The notes below the pieces were generated by a model, which had not been told where the DNA came from, made no database searches, and saw nothing but the letters and a program-made list of their open reading frames with translations. Of a DNA stretch of 5,487 nucleotides, positions 1-4,966 are shown in pieces. Position numbers and translations under genes: made by a program. Origin of the DNA: an uncultured Actinomycetes bacterium (GTDB lineage Bacteria > Actinomycetota > Actinomycetes > S36-B12); assembly GCA_905181745.1 (NCBI GenBank), contig CAJIYV010000099.1:1-5487 (forward strand), in the 5' to 3' direction. The first letter of the stretch is position 1, and each line of letters opens with the position of its first letter.

Positions 1-1
1 G

Positions 2-451
2 GTTCAACAGGATCTACAAGATGTTATGGCTGATCTCGTCGGCATTATTCGGACGGGAGACGAGATGCGAAGCGCATTGGATCGCCTAGCGGAATTGCGG
101 GTGCGTGTCGCAAACGTAGCCGTGATGGGTGGCCGAGAGTACAACCCGGGCTGGCATCTGGCCTTGGACCTGCACCACCAGATGTTGGTTTCTGAATGCG
201 TGGCCAAATCTGCTTTGGCTCGCGAGGAGTCGCGTGGGGGTCACACCCGCAACGACTTCCAAGTCATGGATCCGAATTGGCGCATGGTCAACCTCATCTG
301 CCGACTGAGCAAGGATCAGGTGGATATCACCAAGCAAGATCTGCCGTGGATGTCCGAGGAGCTCATCTCGCTTTTCGACGTAAGCGAGCTGAGCAAGTAC
401 ATGACCGAAGTCGAACTCAGCCAACTGCGAGTGCCGGAAGGGGCAGTGTAG
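2..451 (+). CDS. sdhA: Succinate dehydrogenase flavoprotein subunit, C-terminal part (5' end outside window)
   Basis: Last 149 residues of SdhA, the FAD-carrying subunit that oxidises succinate to fumarate on the cytoplasmic face of the membrane (complex II, TCA cycle). The frame is open from base 2, upstream of the first ATG at 26, so that ATG is internal. Seen in the sequence: a helical stretch of the C-terminal domain, then GREYNPGWHLALDLHH, then the family signature EESRGGHTRNDF followed by MDPNWRMVNL. This signature and the tail are typical of actinobacterial Sdh1-type flavoproteins. The FAD-binding domain and active-site arginines lie upstream and cannot be checked. The stop TAG lies 2 nt before the sdhB start, so the two are co-transcribed and probably translationally coupled. 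The membrane-anchor gene is not in the window; in related operons it precedes sdhA. Identification is firm; the exact isoform is inferred. Confidence 0.95.
   Translation, partial: VQQDLQDVMADLVGIIRTGDEMRSALDRLAELRVRVANVAVMGGREYNPGWHLALDLHHQMLVSECVAKSALAREESRGGHTRNDFQVMDPNWRMVNLICRLSKDQVDITKQDLPWMSEELISLFDVSELSKYMTEVELSQLRVPEGAV
436..443 (+). promoter_or_regulatory. Ribosome binding site of sdhB
   Basis: GGAAGGGG lies inside the last codons of sdhA and ends 10 nt before the ATG at 454. It supports that ATG as the sdhB start over the longer open frame that runs back to 196 inside sdhA. Confidence 0.6.
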
Positions 452-453
452 TC

Positions 454-1215
454 ATGGGATTAAAGCGTAATTTCCGCGTGTGGCGCGGCAATAGTGAGGG
501 CGAGGGCGCTCTTAAGGACTATGAAGTGGATGTGCTCGAGGGCGAGGTTGTCCTCGATGTTATCTTCCGAATCCAGGCGACGCAGGCGACAGACCTTGCT
601 GTGCGATGGAATTGTAAGGCCGGGAAATGTGGTTCGTGCAGTGTCGAGATCAATGGGAAACCGACCCTGATGTGCATGACTCGGATGAACACTTTTGAGG
701 AGAACGAAACCATCACGGTGACACCTCTTCGGACCTTCCCCGTCACACGTGATTTGGTCACCGACGTCTCCTTTAACTACGCCAAGGCTCGCGAAGTCCC
801 GGCGTTCACTCCACCTGTTGGCTTGGAGCCCGGCGATTACCGCATGTCACAGCAAGATGTCTCTCGCAGCCAGGAGTTCCGCAAGTGCATTGAATGCTTC
901 CTGTGCCAGGACACCTGTCACGTAATTCGCGACCACGAGGAGAACAAGACGAACTTCGCTGGGCCGCGCGTTCTAATGCGGGTCGCTGAACTCGAAATGC
1001 ACCCTCTGGACACCCTCGATCGCACCCGGATGGCGCAAGAAGAGCTGGGCTTGGGCTACTGCAATATCACAAAATGTTGCACGGAATCATGTCCTGAGCA
1101 CATCCAGATCACCGACAACGCGTTGATCCCACTCAAGGAACGGGTGGTCGACGTCAAGTACGACCCGGTCAAGTGGCTTGGCAATAAGATTCGGGTGCGC
1201 AGCAGCACGGATTGA
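454..1215 (+). CDS. sdhB: Succinate dehydrogenase iron-sulfur subunit SdhB (Sdh1-like)
   Basis: Complete 253-residue SdhB, which passes electrons from FAD in SdhA to the quinone site in the membrane anchor. The N-terminal plant-type ferredoxin domain (about 1-105) carries the 2Fe-2S ligands C54, C59, C62 (CKAGKCGSC) and C74. The C-terminal alpha-helical ferredoxin domain carries C145, C148, C151 and C155 (CIECFLCQDTC), then C203, C209 and C213P. By homology with E. coli SdhB, C145/C148/C151/C213 hold the 4Fe-4S cluster and C155/C203/C209 the 3Fe-4S cluster. C208 is an extra cysteine beside C209. Motifs such as DLAVRWNCKAGKCGSC, VTPLRTFPVTRDLVTDVSF and CHVIRDHEENK match my memory of mycobacterial and streptomycete Sdh1-type SdhB. 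The start at 454 is chosen because it follows the sdhA stop by 2 nt, has a Shine-Dalgarno, and starts the conserved LKRNFRVWRG strand. All expected cluster ligands are present, so it should be functional. Confidence 0.95.
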   Translation: MGLKRNFRVWRGNSEGEGALKDYEVDVLEGEVVLDVIFRIQATQATDLAVRWNCKAGKCGSCSVEINGKPTLMCMTRMNTFEENETITVTPLRTFPVTRDLVTDVSFNYAKAREVPAFTPPVGLEPGDYRMSQQDVSRSQEFRKCIECFLCQDTCHVIRDHEENKTNFAGPRVLMRVAELEMHPLDTLDRTRMAQEELGLGYCNITKCCTESCPEHIQITDNALIPLKERVVDVKYDPVKWLGNKIRVRSSTD

Positions 1216-1257
1216 TTCAGGGGTTAGAGGCCCCGAGTGGGGAAGAAGAGCCAGATA

Positions 1258-1410
1258 ATGCTCTCCTTCAAGCGCGCGGGCATTCATGAGACAAAATCCT
1301 TGTGGCGGCTGGCAACGGACCAAGGGAAGAAAAAAGTTTCCGCAGTCAGGGCACCCGTCCGTTCTGCTGTGACGTTGCCGGCGAAAAAGATCGTAGGCCG
1401 TAGACTCTGA
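1258..1410 (+). CDS. Possible small, highly basic 50-residue protein of unknown function
   Basis: An open frame of 50 codons fills most of the gap between sdhB and the mutase and stops 2 nt before the mutase ATG. It starts MLSFKRAGIHETKS and ends AKKIVGRRL. I count 14 Lys/Arg against 2 acidic residues, no cysteine and no membrane segment, so if real it is a soluble cationic peptide, possibly nucleic-acid or membrane-surface binding (speculation). A purine-rich GGAAGAAGAG (1241-1250) ends 7 nt before the ATG. An in-frame GTG at 1237 with AGAGG at 1226-1230 would give 57 residues. By hand count about 64% of third positions are G/C against about 54% and 50% at first and second positions, a weak coding-like bias. 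I recognise no family. The position just before the mutase start would fit translational coupling. It could equally be a chance ORF in a leader or intergenic region. Confidence 0.33.
   Translation: MLSFKRAGIHETKSLWRLATDQGKKKVSAVRAPVRSAVTLPAKKIVGRRL
1401..1406 (+). promoter_or_regulatory. Candidate -10 box for leaderless transcription of the mutase gene
   Basis: TAGACT fits the actinobacterial TANNNT -10 consensus and ends 6 nt before the ATG at 1413, so a start of transcription on the A of the ATG would be expected. There is no Shine-Dalgarno at a useful distance from this ATG, which is what a leaderless mRNA would look like. A -35 is not clear: TTGCCG at 1375-1380 is present but 20 nt away. 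Confidence 0.4.
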
Positions 1411-1412
1411 CC

Positions 1413-2999
1413 ATGGCATCGGAGCGCGTGAGTGAATCAGGATTTGATATTAAACCGATCTATAGCAGCGCAGACTTAGCAGATTTTGATGAGGGAAGCC
1501 AGCTAGCGGATCCAGGAGTGTTTCCGTACACGCGTGGGGTGTATCCCAGCATGTACACCGGCCGACCATGGACCATGCGGCAATACGCAGGTTTTGGTAC
1601 TGCAGCTGAATCCAATGAGCGGTACCAGCAACTGCTCGCTGCCGGAACGACCGGTCTTTCTGTTGCTTTTGATTTGCCGACCCAAATGGGAATGGACTCC
1701 GACAATGCGCTTTCCCACGGAGAGGTGGGCAAGGTCGGCGTTGCGATTGACTCGATGGAAGACATGCGCACCCTGTTCAATGACATTCCCCTTGATCAGG
1801 TTTCAACATCTATGACGATTAATGCGCCTGCTGCGATTTTGTTGCTCATGTATCAATTGGTCGCTGAAGAAAATGGAATTGATGCAAGCGCACTCAATGG
1901 CACGATTCAAAACGATATTTTGAAGGAGTACATCGCTCGTGGGACATATATTTACCCGCCGCAAGAGTCACTGCGTTTGATCACGGACATTTTTTCCTAC
2001 TGTAAAGCTGAGCTTCCCAACTGGAACACGATTTCAATTTCCGGCTATCACATGGCTGAAGCTGGAGCTAACCCTGCGCAAGAAATTGCATTCACTCTTT
2101 CCAATGGGAAGGCCTATGTGCAAGCGGCTATTGATGCGGGTCTTGATGTTGACGACTTCGCACCGCGCTTGGCTTTTTTCTTTGTCTCTCGCACGAGTTT
2201 TTTGGAGGAGGTCGCGAAGTTTCGTGCAGCTAGAAGGATGTGGGCACGAATAATGCGCGATGAGTTTGGCGCCAAAAACTCGAAATCCCACATGCTCCGT
2301 TTCCACACTCAAACCGCTGGTGTTCAACTCACCGCTCAGCAACCCGAAGTGAACCTCGTTCGGGTTGCCGTGCAAGGACTTGCCGCTGTCTTGGGGGGCA
2401 CCCAGTCACTTCACACAAATAGTTTTGATGAAGCTATTGCCCTGCCTACCGAAAAGGCTGCGCGCCTTGCTCTGCGAACCCAGCAGGTGCTCGCCTACGA
2501 AACCGACGTCACGACGACTGTCGATCCGTTTGCCGGCTCTTATGTTGTTGAAAGTCTCACCGACGAAGTGGAAGCAAAGGCATTGGAACTCATGGAGCAA
2601 GTTGAACTTCGTGGCGGTGCGGTAGCAGCAATCGAGCAGGGATTCCAGAAAATGGAAATTGAAAACACTGCTTATGCGATCTCCCAGGAGATTGATTCGG
2701 GTGAAAGAATAGTGGTTGGTGTAAATAAATACACGGTCAGTGAAGAGGACCACTACGAGCCACTACGAGTTAATCCTGCAATTGAAGCTGAGCAATGCGA
2801 ACGGCTGTCAACTTTGCGTGCGTCTCGCGACAATGAACGGGTGTCCGAACTTTTGGTCAAAATCACCGAAGCAGCGCGAGGGGATGCCAATTTGTTGTAC
2901 CCCATGAAAGAGGCTTTGATGGCCAAGGCAACGGTTGGTGAAGTATCTGATGCTCTGCGGACGGTCTGGGGTAAGTATCAGCCGAATGAATTCTTTTAA
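1413..2999 (+). CDS. Methylmalonyl-CoA mutase-type acyl-CoA mutase, catalytic large subunit without B12 domain
   Basis: A 528-residue TIM-barrel subunit of the adenosylcobalamin-dependent acyl-CoA mutases, expected to interconvert (R)-methylmalonyl-CoA and succinyl-CoA in the cytoplasm. Family motifs in order: RPWTMRQYAGFGTAAESN (51-68), GLSVAFDLPTQMG (81-93), GTIQNDILKEYIARGTYIYPP (163-183), SISGYHMAEAGA (208-219), RFHTQTAGVQLTAQQP (296-311), GGTQSLHTNSFDEAIALPT (328-346), VDPFAGSYVVE (370-380). Aligned from memory with the Propionibacterium enzyme, Y58 matches Tyr89, R176 matches Arg207 (the free-carboxylate binders) and H213 matches His244. Isobutyryl-CoA mutase has Phe and Gln at the first two, so a dicarboxylic substrate (methylmalonyl, less likely ethylmalonyl) is favoured. 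The protein ends at KYQPNEFF, right after the barrel. The roughly 130-residue cobalamin-binding domain with DxHxxG is absent, so a separate small subunit must be encoded elsewhere, as in archaeal mutases and IcmA/IcmB. Its stop abuts that of the convergent regulator. Confidence 0.9.
   Translation: MASERVSESGFDIKPIYSSADLADFDEGSQLADPGVFPYTRGVYPSMYTGRPWTMRQYAGFGTAAESNERYQQLLAAGTTGLSVAFDLPTQMGMDSDNALSHGEVGKVGVAIDSMEDMRTLFNDIPLDQVSTSMTINAPAAILLLMYQLVAEENGIDASALNGTIQNDILKEYIARGTYIYPPQESLRLITDIFSYCKAELPNWNTISISGYHMAEAGANPAQEIAFTLSNGKAYVQAAIDAGLDVDDFAPRLAFFFVSRTSFLEEVAKFRAARRMWARIMRDEFGAKNSKSHMLRFHTQTAGVQLTAQQPEVNLVRVAVQGLAAVLGGTQSLHTNSFDEAIALPTEKAARLALRTQQVLAYETDVTTTVDPFAGSYVVESLTDEVEAKALELMEQVELRGGAVAAIEQGFQKMEIENTAYAISQEIDSGERIVVGVNKYTVSEEDHYEPLRVNPAIEAEQCERLSTLRASRDNERVSELLVKITEAARGDANLLYPMKEALMAKATVGEVSDALRTVWGKYQPNEFF
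2750..2769 (+). repeat. Perfect 10-bp tandem duplication inside the mutase gene
   Basis: CCACTACGAG occurs twice head to tail (2750-2759 and 2760-2769). Because 10 is not a multiple of 3, the two copies are read in different frames and give HYE and then PLR. The protein continues in family-like sequence (LRVNPAIEAEQ), so the gene is not frameshifted. Likely chance or an old slippage event that was compensated. Confidence 0.5.
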
Positions 3000-3003
3000 T
3001 TAA
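2996..3003. other. Back-to-back stop codons of convergent genes in a TTAATTAA palindrome
   Basis: The mutase stop TAA (2997-2999) and the regulator stop (TAA on the minus strand, bases 3000-3002) touch without a spacer, and together with flanking bases make the palindrome TTAATTAA. No GC-rich hairpin with a T tract can fit between the genes, so transcription from either side must end within or beyond the opposing gene. Confidence 0.85.
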
Positions 3004-3866
3004 CGAGTTCGTAGAATGACAAACTGAAATCGGCCTTCGACAAAATAAGACTTGCTGTACATAAAGGGCTTTCCATCTTTATCAAAGTGAACTTGGTCTA
3101 GCAAGAGGAAAAGGCCTTGTTCTGGTTTTTGCGGTCCCCAAGCTATTTCTTGTGAGGAGACGGCATGTAGTTCGGCCATGGCGCGAGCTGGCGTGATACC
3201 GATTGTTTCAAATACTTCAAACACTGAGCCGTGCCCCATTCGCTCGAGCATTTGCGCGTCGAGTGTTTTGGTCGGAATTACGTCAAATGAATATGCGACA
3301 ACCTCACCGTCGGCATAGACAGCTCGTTGCAAGTCAAGGACTTGTTCTCCAGGCATTAAATCTAGGCGCTTGCTTTCTTGTTCGCTGGCAGCTCGTGTTT
3401 CACCTTTGTGGCGTTCCATTGAGGGTGTAAAGCCCATTTCGCGGATTGTCTCGGTGATGGATCTTAATTCCTGGATTCCTGCTTTGATTTCCGTTCCGAA
3501 ATCAGAAACGAATGTCCCAGATCCATGGCGAACATCAACGAGGCCCTGCGACTCCAAGAGCGTGATCGCGGTTCGTACCGTTACTCGGGAGACCCCGTAG
3601 TCAACGGCAATCTCTGTCTCGCTTGGTAGACGGGCCCCTGGGGAAACTTCGCCTTGCATGATTCGTGAACGAAGGTGCCTGGCGACCTGGCGGCTGAGGC
3701 TTCCGGACTTACTTGGCGCATTCAGTGCTGAGCGGTTGGCCGTGGAGCGATCAGAGATTGACACTGGCGCATCATCCCCTACCTCAACGCGATTTCGTAC
3801 ACGGGGACCGGTGGCGGATCTCGTTTTGGTATCAAATACTCCCGATGTGGGTGTTCGGGTTGACAT
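3000..3866 (-). CDS. GntR-family transcriptional regulator, HutC/UTRA subfamily
   Basis: A 288-residue DNA-binding regulator. Residues about 56-120 form the GntR winged helix-turn-helix: SLSRQVARHLRSRIMQGEV, then GARLPSETEIAVDYGVSRVT, then VRTAITLLESQGLV and the wing VRHGSGTFV. Residues about 135-285 form a UTRA ligand-binding domain of the HutC type (LQRAVYADGEVVAYSFDVIP, and near the end QVHFDKDGKPFMYSKSYFV), which in this family senses a small metabolite, often a sugar phosphate or amino acid derivative. The first 55 residues are polar, low-complexity and not part of the fold. They make the protein longer than the usual 240-250, so an in-frame GTG at codon 35 (3762-3764), with AGGGG 11 nt upstream, is an alternative start giving 254 residues. 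It is divergent from mtnA and separated by 62 nt, so it probably controls the mtnA-aldolase unit and itself; the ligand may be a pentose phosphate related to that pathway (inference). Confidence 0.88.
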   Translation of the reverse strand: MSTRTPTSGVFDTKTRSATGPRVRNRVEVGDDAPVSISDRSTANRSALNAPSKSGSLSRQVARHLRSRIMQGEVSPGARLPSETEIAVDYGVSRVTVRTAITLLESQGLVDVRHGSGTFVSDFGTEIKAGIQELRSITETIREMGFTPSMERHKGETRAASEQESKRLDLMPGEQVLDLQRAVYADGEVVAYSFDVIPTKTLDAQMLERMGHGSVFEVFETIGITPARAMAELHAVSSQEIAWGPQKPEQGLFLLLDQVHFDKDGKPFMYSKSYFVEGRFQFVILRTR

Positions 3867-3888
3867 CTCGTAGGCACCGACCTACCTT
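3860..3888 (+). promoter_or_regulatory. Sigma-70-type promoter of the mtnA-aldolase unit
   Basis: TTGACA (3860-3865), a 17-nt spacer and TACCTT (3883-3888, fits TANNNT) make a near-consensus promoter. Transcription would begin near 3895 and leave a leader of about 34 nt before the GTG at 3929. The -35 overlaps the first codon of the divergent regulator gene (CAT at 3864-3866), so both genes compete for the same DNA. Confidence 0.6.
3870..3885. promoter_or_regulatory. Inverted repeat in the promoter spacer, candidate GntR operator
   Basis: GTAGG-N6-CCTAC is a perfect inverted repeat that sits between the -35 and -10 of the mtnA promoter and just upstream of the regulator start codon. A dimer of the divergently encoded GntR protein bound here would block both promoters. 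A third GTAGG at 3899-3903 can also pair with the CCTAC. The motif does not match a GntR/HutC operator that I know, so the assignment rests on position and symmetry. Confidence 0.4.
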
Positions 3889-3889
3889 A
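3884..3889 (-). promoter_or_regulatory. Possible -10 box of the gntR-family gene
   Basis: On the minus strand TAAGGT fits TANNNT and would place the transcript start about 10 nt before the ATG at 3866. It overlaps the -10 of the opposing mtnA promoter. No good -35 is seen and no clear Shine-Dalgarno precedes the ATG, so this is weak. Confidence 0.22.
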
Positions 3890-3902
3890 GGCAAAGTTGT
3901 AG

Positions 3903-3915
3903 GACGACTTACGTC
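3903..3915. promoter_or_regulatory. Second inverted repeat, in the mtnA leader
   Basis: GACG-N5-CGTC is a perfect inverted repeat at roughly +9 to +21 of the predicted mtnA transcript, just before the ribosome binding site. It could be a second operator or chance; its sequence differs from the GTAGG/CCTAC repeat upstream. Confidence 0.25.
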
Positions 3916-3917
3916 AT

Positions 3918-3922
3918 AGGAG
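3918..3922 (+). promoter_or_regulatory. Ribosome binding site deciding the GTG start of mtnA
   Basis: AGGAG lies 6 nt before the GTG at 3929 and begins the frame just ahead of the conserved VRWDEEALVLLDQTKLP start of the family. It supports GTG as the initiation codon. Confidence 0.75.
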
Positions 3923-3928
3923 TGATGA

Positions 3929-4966
3929 GTGGCCGAGATACAGGCAGTTCGCTGGGATGAAGAAGCACTGGTCCTTTTGGACCAAACGAAGTTACCCAGC
4001 CAAGAAATTGATTTTGTGGCTCACACGGTTGATGAAGTTGTGGATGCCGTGGATCGGTTAGTGGTCCGAGGAGCCCCAGCGCTTGGCGCTGTGGGGGCCT
4101 TCGGCGTCGTCGTCGCGATGGACCAAGGGGCGCGTGAATCTTGGACGGCCGAGCGGCTAAGCCAACAGATTCTTCGGATTCGCAACGCGCGCCCGACAGC
4201 TGTGAATCTAGCGTGGGGCGTGGATCGGGTTCAACCATTTGCGGAGCAAGGACGCGATGAGGTACTTACGCAAGCACATCAAATAGTTGTGGAAGACACT
4301 GCAGCCAACCGTAAATTGTCTGAACTTGGGGCAGATTGGATTCTCCAACGCACGGGCGCGAGCAAATTGCGAGTTCTCACACACTGCAATACTGGGGCTC
4401 TTGCTACAACGGGTTGGGGCACGGCCCTTGGGGTCATCAGAGAGTTACACGAGCGTGGCGCGCTGGATGTTGTCTACGTGGACGAAACCAGGCCCCTGTT
4501 GCAAGGTGCCCGTCTCACCGCGTGGGAGTTAGAACGAGAAGGGATTAACTACCGCGTTCAAGCCGATGGGGCTGCTGCGTCGACGATCCTGCGCGGGCTG
4601 GTCGACTTTGCCATCATTGGCGCTGACCGGATCGCTCGAAACGGAGATTCGGCCAACAAGATCGGATCCGTAGGTGTGGCTTTAGCCTGTCAGGCCGGGG
4701 GAATCCCCTTCATGGTGGCTGCGCCGTCATCCACGGTGGACCTTGATACGGCAAGTGGCGAGGAAATCGAGATTGAATTACGCGATGGCGCCGAAGTCAC
4801 TCAACTGGCCGGAGTGAATATCGCTCCGGTGGGTGCCCAAGGCTTTAATCCAGCATTTGACGTCACACCTGCCAAGTATATTTCCGCCATCGTCACCGAA
4901 AAATGCGTTGTCGAGCCGAAAGACTCACCCGATGTCAGTGCACTAGTAAACGGAGTAAACAAATGA
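3929..4966 (+). CDS. mtnA: S-methyl-5-thioribose-1-phosphate isomerase (MtnA family)
   Basis: A 345-residue protein, normal length for MtnA, which converts the aldose 5-methylthioribose 1-phosphate to 5-methylthioribulose 1-phosphate in methylthioadenosine salvage. It belongs to the eIF2B-like isomerase fold. Seen: an N-terminal VRWDEEALVLLDQTKLP, the phosphate-binding VRGAPALG (46-53), NARPTAVNLAWGV (86-98), HCNTGALATTGWGTALG (152-168), VYVDETRPLLQGARLTAWEL (182-201), FAIIGADRIARNGDSANKIG (227-246) and AAPSSTVD (264-271). C153 and D233 correspond to the catalytic Cys and Asp known from Bacillus subtilis MtnA; N243-K244 are the conserved NK pair. Close relatives also act on 5-deoxyribose 1-phosphate, so the in vivo substrate is open. 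It starts with GTG after AGGAG. The gene overlaps the following aldolase by 4 nt (ATGA) and is divergent from a GntR regulator. No kinase (mtnK) or phosphorylase (mtnP) is in the window. Confidence 0.92.
   Translation: MAEIQAVRWDEEALVLLDQTKLPSQEIDFVAHTVDEVVDAVDRLVVRGAPALGAVGAFGVVVAMDQGARESWTAERLSQQILRIRNARPTAVNLAWGVDRVQPFAEQGRDEVLTQAHQIVVEDTAANRKLSELGADWILQRTGASKLRVLTHCNTGALATTGWGTALGVIRELHERGALDVVYVDETRPLLQGARLTAWELEREGINYRVQADGAAASTILRGLVDFAIIGADRIARNGDSANKIGSVGVALACQAGGIPFMVAAPSSTVDLDTASGEEIEIELRDGAEVTQLAGVNIAPVGAQGFNPAFDVTPAKYISAIVTEKCVVEPKDSPDVSALVNGVNK

Noticed and set aside
196..453. Upstream extension of the sdhB frame to an ATG at 196 (339 residues)
   Set aside because: It would lie wholly inside the sdhA coding region in another frame and carries no SdhB-like sequence before residue 1 of the 454 start, which has its own ribosome binding site.
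1220..1242. GGGG / CCCC / GGGG elements after sdhB as a terminator or switch
   Set aside because: Only 4-bp stems with no T tract follow; too weak to call a terminator, although the CCCC could pair with either flank.
1087..1419. Minus-strand open frame of 110 codons across the sdhB end and the gap, with a CPDC motif
   Set aside because: It overlaps 129 nt of sdhB antisense and starts inside the mutase gene. No family is recognisable, and the overlapped part mirrors conserved sdhB codons.
2034..2375. Minus-strand and other-frame open frames inside the mutase gene
   Set aside because: Shadows of a clearly conserved coding region; no ribosome binding sites or recognisable domains.
3203..3919. 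Plus-strand open frames opposite the gntR-family gene
   Set aside because: Antisense shadows of a gene with a clear winged helix and UTRA domain; none has a recognisable product.
4073..4098. Strong hairpin GCCCC-AGCGC-TTG-GCGCT with a following GGGGC
   Set aside because: It encodes the conserved VRGAPALGAVGA substrate-binding loop of MtnA, has no T tract, and is best explained by the protein sequence.
4809..4829. CCGGAG-N9-CTCCGG inverted repeat
   Set aside because: Inside the mtnA coding region with no neighbouring regulatory context; a chance repeat of this size is plausible.
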